A stretch of 64,000 nt of DNA, from the NCBI GenBank assembly GCA_016745075.1, contig JADGDD010000001.1, positions 1,125 through 65,124 on the forward strand, read 5' to 3'. The notes beneath the pieces are model-generated. The model did not search any database. It had not been told where the DNA came from and was given only the letters and a program-made list of their open reading frames with translations. Below are positions 1 through 10,466 of this stretch, one piece after another; position 1 is the first letter of the stretch; every line of letters begins with the position of its first letter. The DNA is from Planctomycetota bacterium. Its GTDB lineage: Bacteria > Planctomycetota > UBA11346. Position numbers and translations under genes: made by a program.

Positions 1-3000
1 AGTTTTGCCGCAGGTGAAACGAGTAAGACGATCAAACTAACGGTGGTGAATGACAGCACCGCTGAATCTTCAGAGACTGCAATTGTTACCTTATCGACTT
101 TGAGTAATATTTCCTCAATAACAACTGCATCTCAAACGCATACTATTACCGATACCGATGCCAATCCAACGGTCGCTCTTTCAGTGAATTCCTCAACGAG
201 CGCTGAAAATGATACGACGACAGTGACCTATACAGCGACATTAAGCGCGGCTAGTGGTAAAGTGTGTACGGTAAATTATGCCGTCAGCGGTACGGCCTCT
301 TTAACTTCCGATTATACCAACGCATCCGGTGATTATAGTATCGCTTCTAACGGTACGATCAGTTTTGCCGCAGGTGAAACGAGTAAGACGATCAAACTAA
401 CGGTGGTGAATGACAGCACCGCTGAATCTTCAGAGACTGCAATTGTTACCTTATCGACTTTGAGTAATATTTCCTCAATAACAACTGCATCTCAAACACA
501 TACTATTACCGATACCGATGCTAATCCAACGGTCGCTCTTTCAGTGAGTTCGGCAACGAGTGCTGAAAACGATACGACGATCGTAACGTATACGGCAACG
601 TTAAGTTCAGCATCAGGTAAAGTGTGTACGGTGAACTATGCGGTCAGCGGTACGGCCTCTTTCACTTCTGATTATACGAATACCTCAGGTGATTATAGTA
701 TCGCCTCTAACGGTACGATCAGCTTTGCCGCAGGCGAAACGAGTAAGACGATCAAATTAACGGTGGTGAATGACAGCACTGCTGAATCTTCAGAAACCGC
801 AATTGTGACGTTATCGACTTTGAGTAATATCTCCTCAATTACGACTGCTTCTCAAACACATACTATTACTGATACCGATTCTAATCCAACGGTCGCTCTT
901 TCAGTGAGTTCCTCAACGAGTGCTGAAAATGATACGACGACTGTAACGTATACGGCAACGTTAAGCGCAGCATCAGGTAAAGTGTGTACAGTAAATTATG
1001 CCGTTAGCGGTACGGCCTCTCTAACTTCCGATTATACGAATGCCTCTGGTGATTATAGTGTTGCTTCTAACGGTACGATTAGTTTTGCCGCAGGTGAAAC
1101 GAGTAAGACGATCAAACTAACGGTGGTTAATGACAGCACCGCTGAATCTTCAGAGACTGCAATTGTTACCTTATCGACTTTGAGTAATATTTCCTCAATA
1201 ACAACTGCATCTCAAACGCATACTATTACCGATACCGATGCTAATCCAACGGTCGCTCTTTCAGTGAGTTCCTCAACGAGCGCTGAAAATGATACGACGA
1301 CAGTGACCTATACAGCGACATTAAGCGCAGCTAGTGGTAAAGTGTGTACAGTAAATTATGCTGTTAGTGGTACGGCCTCTTTGACTTCCGATTATACGAA
1401 TGCCTCTGGTGATTATAGTATTGCTTCTAATGGTACGATCAGTTTTGCCGTAGGCGAAACAAGTAAGACGATCAAATTAACGGTGGTTAATGACAGCACC
1501 GCTGAATCTTCAGAAACCGCAATCGTGACCTTATCGACCTTAAGTAATATTTCCTCAATCACGACGGCTTCTCAATCACTTTTTATTGCCGAGGCGGATG
1601 CCGATACAAAGGCGGCTAAGACCGTGAGTTCCTCAACGAGTGCTGAAAATGATACGACGACAGTGACCTATACAGCGACATTAAGTGCGGCCAGTGGTAA
1701 AGTGTGCACGGTAAATTATGTAGTCAGCGGTACGACTTCTTTAACTTCCGATTATACCAACGCATCCGGTGATTATAGTATTGTTTCTAACAGTACGATT
1801 AGTTTTGCCGCAGGTGAAACGAGTAAGACGATCAAATTAACGGTGGTTAACGATGGTAGTGCTGAACCTTCAGAAACCGCAATCGTGACTTTATCGACTT
1901 TGAGTAATATCTCTTCAATTACGACGGCTTCTCAAACGCATACGATTACTGATTCAGATGCTAATCCAACGGTTGCTCTTTCAGCGAGTTCCTCAACGAG
2001 CGCTGAAAATGATGCAATCACAGTGATCTATACGGCAACGTTGAGTGCGGCTAGCAGTAAAGTTTGCACTGTAAATTATGCGGTCAGTGGGACTGCTTCT
2101 CTCGGCTCCGATTATACGAATGCCTCTGGTGATTACAGTATTGCCTCTAGTGGCGTGATTAGTTTTGCTGCGGGTGAAACAACAAAGACAATCAAATTAA
2201 CTGTGGTCAATGATGGTACTGCTGAATCTTCAGAAACCGCAATCGTAACGTTATCGATCTTGAGTAATATTTCCTCAATAACAACTGCATCTCAAACACA
2301 TACGATTACTGATGTCGATGCAGATCCAACGGTAGCCCTTTCAATGAGTTCTTCGATAAGTGCTGAAGATGACACGAAAACCGTGACCTACACGGCAACG
2401 TTAAGCACGGTGAGTAGCAAGATCTGCACCGTGAATTATGGAATAAGCGGTACGGCCTCTCTAACTTCCGATTATACGAACGCCTCTGGTGATTATAGTA
2501 TAGCTTCTAACGGTACGATCAGTTTTGCCGCAGGTGAGACGAGTAAGACGATCAAATTAATTGTGGTGAATGATGGTATCGCAGAACCTTCTGAAACGGT
2601 AACGGTTACGCTTTCTACCTTGAGTAATATCTCTTCAATTACAATGGCTTCTCATACACATACTATTACCGATGTGGATGCAGACCCAACGGTCGCTCTT
2701 TCAATGAGTTCTGCAACGAGCGCTGAAAACGATACGACGACCGTAACGTATACGGCAACGTTGAGCACGGTGAGTAGCAAGATCTGCACTGTGAATTATG
2801 GAATAAGCGGTACGGCTTCTTTAACTTCAGATTACATCAACGCCTCTGGTGATTACAGTATAGCTTCTAACGGTACGATCAGCTTTGCCGCAGGTGAGAC
2901 GAGTAAGACGATCAAATTAATTGTGGTGAATGATGGTATCGCAGAACCTTCTGAAACGGTAACGGTTACGCTTTCTACCTTGAGTAATATCTCTTCAATA

Positions 3001-3240
3001 ACGACTGCTTCTCAAACACATACGATTACTGATGTGGATGCCAATCCAACGGTCGCTCTTTCAATGAGTTCTGCAACGAGCGCTGAAAACGATACGACGA
3101 CCGTAACGTATACAGCAACGTTGAGCGCGGCCAGTGGTAAAGTGTGTACGGTAAATTATGCCGTAAGCGGTACAACCTCTTTAACTTCCGATTATACGAA
3201 CGCCTCTGGTGATTATAGTATTGCTTCTAACGGTACGGTC
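1..3240 (+). repeat. Nine in-phase 360-bp tandem repeats (120 aa each), array continuing off the left edge
   Basis: AGTTTTGCCGCAGGTGAAACGAGTAAGACGATCAAA-like sequence recurs at 1, 361, 721, 1081, 1441, 1801, 2161, 2521, 2881 and, diverged, at 3241. Confidence 0.95.
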
Positions 3241-5184
3241 AGTTTTGCCGCTGGTGAAACTGCGAAGACGATATCGTTTGTGGTTGTTGATGATAACGTT
3301 CCTGAAGATACAGAAACGGTCGTTATTACATTTTCTTCTGTAAATAATATTACATCAATAACAACCGCTTCATCGCTAAGCCATTCAATCATTGATGCAG
3401 ATAATGTTGCTCCCATTATTACGGAAGGTGAATCTATTTCAGTAGTGATGGATGAAGATGGAGTGCCCACAGCCTTTAATCTTGTATTACATGTAAGTGA
3501 TGCGGACGGTGATAGCATCCAATGGCAAATTTTATCAGCTCCAAGTAAAGGCAGTGCGGAGGTGTCTGGTGTTGGGCTGACGAAATCAATTGCATATACA
3601 CCAACAGCAAACTGGAATGGGGCAGATTCGTTTGTCGTGGAGGTAACAGATGGTATTGAGACAGATACAATCACAGTTATGGTTACTGTTGCGCCAAGAA
3701 ATGATGCGTCAGTGAATACAATAGTACCTACAGTGTCAGGCTTGCTCTATGATGGGCAGGAACTTGTTGCAACAACAGGCACCTGGTCGGATGTAATTGA
3801 TGTAGCTGTTTCTGGTTCTTCGCTTATTTCCTATACGTATCAATGGCAGCGAGCAGATAATCAAAGTGGAGCAAATACGACTACGATTACAGGTGCAACA
3901 AATGCCACCTATCTACTCGCATCAGAGGATATAGGTTTTTCTGTGCGAGTGGTAGTTACAGCAATAGACACTGGGGTTGGTCTTCCGAGTACGTCGACTG
4001 CGGTGATGGCTAGTGATTGGAGTGTAGCGGTGATCAATAATACAGCGCCAGTTATTACAGAAGGAGATGCTTTCACTTTTGTGACCGATGAGGATGTTTT
4101 TGCTCAAGCAAGTATACATGCGAGTGATGTGGATAACGATGTATTAACATGGAGTATTGAGTCGCCTGCCCAAAATGGTTTGGCTACGGCAGCAGGAACG
4201 GGTACAGAAAAAATAATAGGTTATACACCAAATATAGATTGGAATGGTACAGATACATTCGTTCTTCGTGTGAGTGATGGAAAAGAATTTGATGATATAA
4301 CTGTTACAGTCACGGTCTCTCCACGTAATGATGCCCCAGTGAATACGGTAGCACCAAGTATTGTTGGAACGATGCGTGAATGGCAAACACTTACTGCTGT
4401 TGTTGGAGAGTGGAATGATGAGAAAGACACTCTTGTGTCTGGATCTTCTTCTTTGACGTATTCTTTCCAATGGCAGCGGGCGGATGATGCGAGTGGAACA
4501 AACGCGAGTGATTTGAGCGGAGCAACGCTTGTGTCTTATCAATTACAAACAGAAGACGTGCAGAAATTTATTCGTGTGGTTGTGACTGCTTCGGATAATG
4601 GTGTTGGCTTAAATGCCGTAGCATCTGCTGCAATAGAATCTACATGGTATGGTATTGTTGTAGAAAATGGACCGCCAACCATTATAGATCAATCGTTGTC
4701 GGTTATGGAAAACGTTGCTATTGGAACTGAGCTAGGGCTTATCACCGCTCAAAACTCAGAATCAGACGGTCTTCATTTCAGTATAGATGCGGAAGTACCA
4801 TTTGCTATAGATGTGAATGGAAAGCTCACCACAACAGATATGATTGATTATGAAAGTAAATCTTTGTGGGTACTAACTGTTTCTGTCGCAGATGATTTTG
4901 GAATGACGGCAAGCGGGCTTGTGACCGTTGTGGTTACTGATGCTGATGAGGCAATTGATATTACGGAAATTGTGATTACAGGTAAAGTAATTGGTTCATT
5001 GCCACAAACAGTAACCGTAGACGGTGTTCCTGTTGTGATGAATAACAATCAGTACCAATGGGTCGTACCTACTGGAGCAGATGGAACAACAACACTCACA
5101 GTACGTGTTTCGGATACAGAGGGACAAGTAACTAAAACGGTTGATATTACGGAAACAACAATTCCGACAGGAGGTGTCCAATGA
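1..5184 (+). CDS. Large Calx-beta repeat / cadherin-like surface protein, 5' end outside the window
   Basis: Frame 1 is open from base 1 (SFAAGETSKTIKLTVVNDS...). Repeated Calx-beta type units (YAVSGTAS..SDYTNASGDYS..NGTISFAAGETSKTIKL) are followed by tandem cadherin/Ig-like domains (SDADGDSIQW..., YTPTANWNGADSFVVEVTDG). Confidence 0.9.
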   Translation, partial: SFAAGETSKTIKLTVVNDSTAESSETAIVTLSTLSNISSITTASQTHTITDTDANPTVALSVNSSTSAENDTTTVTYTATLSAASGKVCTVNYAVSGTASLTSDYTNASGDYSIASNGTISFAAGETSKTIKLTVVNDSTAESSETAIVTLSTLSNISSITTASQTHTITDTDANPTVALSVSSATSAENDTTIVTYTATLSSASGKVCTVNYAVSGTASFTSDYTNTSGDYSIASNGTISFAAGETSKTIKLTVVNDSTAESSETAIVTLSTLSNISSITTASQTHTITDTDSNPTVALSVSSSTSAENDTTTVTYTATLSAASGKVCTVNYAVSGTASLTSDYTNASGDYSVASNGTISFAAGETSKTIKLTVVNDSTAESSETAIVTLSTLSNISSITTASQTHTITDTDANPTVALSVSSSTSAENDTTTVTYTATLSAASGKVCTVNYAVSGTASLTSDYTNASGDYSIASNGTISFAVGETSKTIKLTVVNDSTAESSETAIVTLSTLSNISSITTASQSLFIAEADADTKAAKTVSSSTSAENDTTTVTYTATLSAASGKVCTVNYVVSGTTSLTSDYTNASGDYSIVSNSTISFAAGETSKTIKLTVVNDGSAEPSETAIVTLSTLSNISSITTASQTHTITDSDANPTVALSASSSTSAENDAITVIYTATLSAASSKVCTVNYAVSGTASLGSDYTNASGDYSIASSGVISFAAGETTKTIKLTVVNDGTAESSETAIVTLSILSNISSITTASQTHTITDVDADPTVALSMSSSISAEDDTKTVTYTATLSTVSSKICTVNYGISGTASLTSDYTNASGDYSIASNGTISFAAGETSKTIKLIVVNDGIAEPSETVTVTLSTLSNISSITMASHTHTITDVDADPTVALSMSSATSAENDTTTVTYTATLSTVSSKICTVNYGISGTASLTSDYINASGDYSIASNGTISFAAGETSKTIKLIVVNDGIAEPSETVTVTLSTLSNISSITTASQTHTITDVDANPTVALSMSSATSAENDTTTVTYTATLSAASGKVCTVNYAVSGTTSLTSDYTNASGDYSIASNGTVSFAAGETAKTISFVVVDDNVPEDTETVVITFSSVNNITSITTASSLSHSIIDADNVAPIITEGESISVVMDEDGVPTAFNLVLHVSDADGDSIQWQILSAPSKGSAEVSGVGLTKSIAYTPTANWNGADSFVVEVTDGIETDTITVMVTVAPRNDASVNTIVPTVSGLLYDGQELVATTGTWSDVIDVAVSGSSLISYTYQWQRADNQSGANTTTITGATNATYLLASEDIGFSVRVVVTAIDTGVGLPSTSTAVMASDWSVAVINNTAPVITEGDAFTFVTDEDVFAQASIHASDVDNDVLTWSIESPAQNGLATAAGTGTEKIIGYTPNIDWNGTDTFVLRVSDGKEFDDITVTVTVSPRNDAPVNTVAPSIVGTMREWQTLTAVVGEWNDEKDTLVSGSSSLTYSFQWQRADDASGTNASDLSGATLVSYQLQTEDVQKFIRVVVTASDNGVGLNAVASAAIESTWYGIVVENGPPTIIDQSLSVMENVAIGTELGLITAQNSESDGLHFSIDAEVPFAIDVNGKLTTTDMIDYESKSLWVLTVSVADDFGMTASGLVTVVVTDADEAIDITEIVITGKVIGSLPQTVTVDGVPVVMNNNQYQWVVPTGADGTTTLTVRVSDTEGQVTKTVDITETTIPTGGVQ

Positions 5185-5483
5185 GATATGTGCTTGGGTG
5201 TTGCCTGATAGGTATATTAAGTGGATGCAGTGGCCTCATTTCAACGCCAACAATACCAGTTGGTACAGAAATTATTACAGCAGAGTTAAAAGGCGCATTG
5301 CCTGCTGTTGGAGGTGGAGTGGAGCGTCGAGTAACCGTTGATGGAGAAGATGCGCTTATTGATGGAGAAACTTGGTCACATAGCGTTGCTGTTAGTAAAG
5401 GGCAGAATACCTATGCTGTTGCCATTTATATTGGTGGTAAAGTAACTCCAGAACATGAAAAAGAGATCCATATAGATTATTGA
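5181..5483 (+). CDS. Small lipoprotein, ATGA-overlapping with the upstream adhesin
   Basis: MRYVLGCCLIGILSGCSGL has a lipobox-like LSGC; the start overlaps the adhesin stop. Confidence 0.75.
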   Translation: MRYVLGCCLIGILSGCSGLISTPTIPVGTEIITAELKGALPAVGGGVERRVTVDGEDALIDGETWSHSVAVSKGQNTYAVAIYIGGKVTPEHEKEIHIDY

Positions 5484-5624
5484 TACAGGTTAGTGATGAG
5501 TAGAGAGCACTCAATACTCGGAAGCTTGCAATTGATAGTGAGATTACAGGATGCCCTTATAACAGAAAGAAGCGCTTCTTTTCTATCTGAGGTCGTGGCT
5601 TTCGCGCAAAATAGGAATTCAGTC

Positions 5625-6083
<459 letters not shown>

Positions 6084-6098
6084 TATACTCCGGTCTTT

Positions 6099-6860
6099 TT
6101 AGAGCGGATTTGGTATATTAATGCAACTGTGTTCTAGGCCAAATTCCTGTGCAATATTTTGGCCAAGAGCATGAATAGCATGTGTTTCCGTGGCAGCATG
6201 ACCACAGGCAAAACAATGAGTCTTACATTCGGCAGCTTCATGCCAGGTTTGCTCACTTGTTTCCCCAGTGATAAGTGCATCAAGGCCGGCATCAGCAGCG
6301 GCGCATAAATAATTTTGTCCACCACCAGTTACGACACCAATACGCTTTATTTTTTTTGGGCCACCAGGAACGTGAATAACATCATGATCAAAAAGTGTTG
6401 CACAACGTGCTGTTAATTCCTCTGCGGTGATAGTTTCTGGTAGTGTGCCGTAGAGGCCAACATCTACGTTTTTATATGGGGCAAAACTGCCTTCTTGCTG
6501 TGCACCCAATCCAGAAAGGGCATGGGCGTTGTTGCCGTGCTTGGGGTGGGCATCAAGCGGTAAATGCCATGCCAACAAAGAACAGTGGCCTTGTAGCAAG
6601 GTCCGTATGCGTTTTCCGGTAAAGCCGCCAATATGGTCAATGCTGCCCCAGATAATGCCATGATGAACAACAAGTGCTTGGGCTCCAATATGAATAGCGT
6701 GCTCAATTGCACTCAGGCTTGCGCTGGTTGCAGTCGCAATATGAGTGATGCTGGTGTCGCTATCAACTTGGCAGCCATTGTGACAATAATCATTTCGGAA
6801 GAGATGGCTGTCGAGTAGATTATTAGTAAAGGTACACAGGTCTTGTTGTGTGCAGGTCAT
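6099..6860 (-). CDS. NIF3/YbgI-like dinuclear metal centre protein
   Basis: ALVVHHGIIWG, LLAWHLPLDAHPKHGNNAHAL, DALITGETSEQTWHEA and FACGHAATETHAI are NIF3 metal-site motifs. Confidence 0.85.
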   Translation of the reverse strand: MTCTQQDLCTFTNNLLDSHLFRNDYCHNGCQVDSDTSITHIATATSASLSAIEHAIHIGAQALVVHHGIIWGSIDHIGGFTGKRIRTLLQGHCSLLAWHLPLDAHPKHGNNAHALSGLGAQQEGSFAPYKNVDVGLYGTLPETITAEELTARCATLFDHDVIHVPGGPKKIKRIGVVTGGGQNYLCAAADAGLDALITGETSEQTWHEAAECKTHCFACGHAATETHAIHALGQNIAQEFGLEHSCINIPNPL

Positions 6861-6893
6861 GATGCTTGTCCTCAATAAAAGCTTTCACAATAA

Positions 6894-6925
6894 AAAGCCC
6901 TTCGCTAGAAACAACGAAGGGCTTT
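6894..6925 (-). terminator. Rho-independent terminator downstream of the HU gene
   Basis: AAAGCCCTTCG...CGAAGGGCTTT hairpin followed by T-rich sequence on the minus strand. Confidence 0.7.
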
Positions 6926-6966
6926 AGGCTATTACGCTTTACGAATAACGTTTTAATAAGCAGTGC

Positions 6967-7326
6967 TTATTTGTTCCATTCGTCTTTAGCAGCTTTTGCA
7001 ATACGGAAAACAAGTTTGCGGCCAGCTTTCTTGGCAGGAACTTTACGCTCTTCACCAAAGATAACACGAGTTTGTGCTTTACGAGCAGGTGTCTCGCGAA
7101 CAACCAGTTTGCCGATACCTGGAATGGTAGCGCCAACGCCAGCGTATTTCATTACAACGTCGCCAAGTTCTTCAACAAGGGCAGCAGCTTGTTTTTTGCT
7201 GACTTCACCGATGTCGCGTTTGTTGACTGCTTCGGTCAAATGAGCAATGAGTTGAGTTTTTGTGTAGCTCTTCTCGCCTTTTTTAGGCTTTTTAAGAATA
7301 GCTGTTGGTGCTTTGGCTGTTGCCAT
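6967..7326 (-). CDS. HU family DNA-binding protein
   Basis: YTKTQLIAHLTEAVNKRDIGEVSKKQAAALVEELGDVV..GVGATIPGIGKLVVRETPARKAQ is HU-like; start at MATAKAP. Confidence 0.85.
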   Translation of the reverse strand: MATAKAPTAILKKPKKGEKSYTKTQLIAHLTEAVNKRDIGEVSKKQAAALVEELGDVVMKYAGVGATIPGIGKLVVRETPARKAQTRVIFGEERKVPAKKAGRKLVFRIAKAAKDEWNK

Positions 7327-7562
7327 GATGCATTCTCCACAGTGAGAGGTTAAAGGATGAAGAGTGCTTTTTATCGGTGTTTTTGAAATGTCCACATAAA
7401 AATACCCGTAAATAACAGGGGATTGTGTTGCATGTGTCACAACGTCTCATGAAATACGCTTCAAAAGGCATGAAGGGGTGCAAATGATTCATGTAAAGAA
7501 GGCTTGCGAGTCGTTCTGTATTCGAGTACCCTGTTGTGCAAAGAATGAGAGGGGGCCTGGCA

Positions 7563-8648
7563 ATGGCATGGATTGACCAATTATTTGTTCGGATGAGTGA
7601 AATGGGCGCAGCGGATGTTCATATAACGAGTGAGCATGTTCCACATATACGTGATTCTGGTGATTTGGTGCCGATGGAAGGGGTTCCTGCCTTATCGGCA
7701 TCACAGGTGGAACAAATTCTGAAAGAAATCATGCCAGAGAAAAATCAGGCTGAATTCGCTGACTGTAACGATACAGACTTTGCCTATGCCTTAGAGGGAA
7801 TGGGGCGCTTTCGTGCTAATATATTTAGAGACCGTTTTGGTATGGGCGGGGTCTTCCGTCGTATTCCAGAAGAAATTCTTACGGTAGAGCAACTCGGTTT
7901 ACCAGATGCCGTGGTGAATTTAACCAACTATAAGAAAGGGCTTGTTTTAGTAACGGGTCCAACTGGTTCCGGTAAATCAACAACCTTGGCGGCGATGATT
8001 GATCATATTAACGCTACTCGCCACGAGCATATTATTACTATTGAAGACCCGATTGAATTTGTACATCCAGCCAAGAAATGTTTATTAAACCAACGCGAAA
8101 TTGGTAAGCATACGCAGAGTTTTAACGCATCGTTGCGTGCAGCTTTGCGTGAGGACCCAGATATTGTGTTAGTTGGTGAAATGCGTGACTTAGAGACAAC
8201 GCGTATTGCAATCGAAACGGCAGAAACTGGCCATCTGGTTTTTGGTACTCTGCATACCAGTACCGCGGCGAGCACTGTGGACCGTATTATTAATCAGTTT
8301 CCAGCAGAAGAGCAGGAACAAATTCGCCTCATGTTGGCTGGCTCTTTACGTGGTGTGGTTGCCCAGAACTTATTGAAGAAAAAAGGCGGCGGTCGTTGTG
8401 CTGCCCTTGAAATTATGATCTGTACTCCAGGTGTAGCTGCAAATATCCGTGAAGGTAAAACCTACCAGTTACCATCAGCCATGCAAACGGGTGCTAGATA
8501 TGGTATGCAGCTTCTGAACGATGCGCTATTTGATTTGATTAAAGCAGATCGTGTTGATCCACTGGAAGCCTACGATAAGTGCCTAGATAAAGAAGATATG
8601 GCTAAGAAACTAGAAGGTATCGGGGTAGCAGTCGAGGAATCTTTTTAG
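7563..8648 (+). CDS. pilT: PilT-type retraction ATPase
   Basis: VTGPTGSGKSTTLAAMIDHIN, ITIEDPIEFVH, LREDPDIVLVGEMRDLETTRIAIETAETGHLVFGTLHT. Confidence 0.9.
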   Translation: MAWIDQLFVRMSEMGAADVHITSEHVPHIRDSGDLVPMEGVPALSASQVEQILKEIMPEKNQAEFADCNDTDFAYALEGMGRFRANIFRDRFGMGGVFRRIPEEILTVEQLGLPDAVVNLTNYKKGLVLVTGPTGSGKSTTLAAMIDHINATRHEHIITIEDPIEFVHPAKKCLLNQREIGKHTQSFNASLRAALREDPDIVLVGEMRDLETTRIAIETAETGHLVFGTLHTSTAASTVDRIINQFPAEEQEQIRLMLAGSLRGVVAQNLLKKKGGGRCAALEIMICTPGVAANIREGKTYQLPSAMQTGARYGMQLLNDALFDLIKADRVDPLEAYDKCLDKEDMAKKLEGIGVAVEESF

Positions 8649-8675
8649 TAATTCGACCCAGACTGCATTTGTATA

Positions 8676-8710
8676 AAACGACCACCATAGAAAACCTGTG
8701 GTGGTTGTTT
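8676..8710 (+). terminator. Hairpin between convergent pilT-like and STAS genes
   Basis: AAACGACCACCA...TGGTGGTTGTTT. Confidence 0.5.
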
Positions 8711-8726
8711 AGTATGGGGGGTGTTT

Positions 8727-9095
8727 TTAGCGAACAGCAGCAACAGCTTCTTCTCGTGTTGGGAAACACTCAATTAATGCTTCAAGACCAAGTAGAGAGA
8801 ATACTTCAGAGACCACATCGCTTGGAGAGGCAATGGCAATTTTCCCAATTCGGCCTTGCTTCACTTCACTCTCTGCTTGTTGAAAGTAGTTGATGAGCAA
8901 GCCAACACCTGCGCTAGAAATATAGGTTAAATTTCTTAGCTCAAAAACGACTTGGAAATGCTTGGTGGCAGCCATGCGTTCAAGGTGACTGTCGAGAATT
9001 GGTGCAGTGTGGCCATCAAGCATACCAGCAAGGCTGATAACAATAACGGATTCGTAAACGGTTTCTTTAAGGTCGAGTTTTGAGCTCATGGCCAT
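8727..9095 (-). CDS. STAS-domain anti-sigma factor antagonist-like protein
   Basis: VIVISLAGMLDGHTAPILDSHLER..FQVVFELRNLTYISSAGVGLLINYFQQAE. Confidence 0.85.
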   Translation of the reverse strand: MAMSSKLDLKETVYESVIVISLAGMLDGHTAPILDSHLERMAATKHFQVVFELRNLTYISSAGVGLLINYFQQAESEVKQGRIGKIAIASPSDVVSEVFSLLGLEALIECFPTREEAVAAVR

Positions 9096-9166
9096 CCTGT
9101 GAAATATATTGAGGTTACGCTTCTGTACTCAGTACAGCGACTTGAGTTACGATTGCAAGCCCTAGC

Positions 9167-9400
9167 ATGTCGAGTATGGCTAAATTGAAATCTATAGAGG
9201 GCTGCTTCGCTGAGATAGAGCAGGTTGTTGATGATCTGGAGGGCGGCGACCTTCCTTTAGAACAAGCTTTTAAACGATACGAAGCTGGTCTGAAACATTT
9301 GCAGGCAGCAAGAAAGCAACTAGACGCTTATGATGCACGTCTGAAAGAATTACAAGATGATGCTGTGTCCGATAAAGATACAGAAGAAGACGTGTTGTAG
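9167..9400 (+). CDS. xseB: Exodeoxyribonuclease VII small subunit
   Basis: FAEIEQVVDDLEGGDLPLEQAFKRYEAGLKHLQAARKQLDAYDARL. Confidence 0.85.
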   Translation: MSSMAKLKSIEGCFAEIEQVVDDLEGGDLPLEQAFKRYEAGLKHLQAARKQLDAYDARLKELQDDAVSDKDTEEDVL

Positions 9401-9445
9401 AAACACTGTACAACAGCGAAAAATGATGCATATGATAGGTATATT

Positions 9446-10453
9446 TTGACTATTACCGAGGCTCCAGCATTGGCGTTATTGTGGGATGATGGAGTTTTAT
9501 TGCCAGAGCCAACATTATGTTGGCAGTGCTGGCGACCAGCCCTCATGTATGGTGGCTCGGCGTGTTTGCATTGGCGTGCAGATGCGCTTGCCGCACAGGC
9601 GGCGGGCGTTTCGTGTTTCACAACCGAGCCAGCACATGGATGTGCTCAACAAGCCGTTGTCTATACACGCAAAGAACGTGAAGCGAGTTGGAATGATGTG
9701 GTGCAGGCTTGGAATGCTTTGCCAGTTGGTGGCCGTCTCGTACTTGTGGGTGGTAATGATACCGGAATTAAAACTACAGCAAAGATCTGTGGGCAACGTT
9801 TAGGGGTAGAAGGCATTGTTGTAGCAAACCGTGCTCGTGCTCGTGCGTGTGTGTATAGCAAAATTACAGATCTCTTGGTAGAACCAACTTTTTTGCCTCC
9901 CGTTGTATTATCTGCGGAACGGTCAGAGATGTGTACAGTGGTTCCCGGTGTCTTTAGCGCTCGTGGCTTAGATGGCGGAACGGCTTTATTACTTGACGTG
10001 TTGAGTACATATGAAGGAGCAGTCTCTTTCATTCTGGATGTGGCTTGTGGCGTTGGGCATTTAGGGCTTAATGCTGTTAGACAGTGGCCGATGGCAGAGG
10101 CTCTTTTACTTGATGCTGATGCACGAGCGGTGTCCTGTGCTGCAAAAAATGGAGCACAGCTTACACCAACATCTATTGTGCGAGCTGAATGGTGGGATAC
10201 CAGTGAGGCGATTCCAAGTTGTTCCCCAGATCTCATCCTCATCAATCCACCTTTTCATACGGGTGTGCACGCGGATATGGATGTGGCTAAACAGATGTTT
10301 CAGCGGATAGAAGCCGTTGCTCAAACAGGCGCAGTTATGTTGGTTGTTGCGAATCGTCATCTGCCGTGGGAACGAGAGCTCGAACACTGTGGTCATCGTC
10401 AGGAATTGTTGTCTCAAAAAGATGGTTATAAAATTATTCGAGTAGACTGGTAA
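9446..10453 (+). CDS. Class I SAM methyltransferase, RsmC-like
   Basis: ILDVACGVGHLGLNA and LILINPPFHTGVHADMDVAKQMF (NPPF motif). Confidence 0.75.
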   Translation: MTITEAPALALLWDDGVLLPEPTLCWQCWRPALMYGGSACLHWRADALAAQAAGVSCFTTEPAHGCAQQAVVYTRKEREASWNDVVQAWNALPVGGRLVLVGGNDTGIKTTAKICGQRLGVEGIVVANRARARACVYSKITDLLVEPTFLPPVVLSAERSEMCTVVPGVFSARGLDGGTALLLDVLSTYEGAVSFILDVACGVGHLGLNAVRQWPMAEALLLDADARAVSCAAKNGAQLTPTSIVRAEWWDTSEAIPSCSPDLILINPPFHTGVHADMDVAKQMFQRIEAVAQTGAVMLVVANRHLPWERELEHCGHRQELLSQKDGYKIIRVDW

Positions 10454-10466
10454 AGAAGGAGCGGCT

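Noticed and set aside
1-3240. Periodic repeats as a CRISPR or other non-coding array
   Set aside because: The 360-bp period is a multiple of 3 in a continuous ORF, and the units encode Calx-beta-like domains.
3213-5181. Several minus-strand ORFs (e.g. 3213-3674, 4144-4542, 4996-5181) opposite the adhesin
   Set aside because: Overlap a clearly coding repeat/domain protein; low-complexity antisense translations with no family signal.
9515-10245. Long antisense ORFs opposite the RsmC-like gene
   Set aside because: Shadow ORFs; the plus strand has clear methyltransferase motifs.
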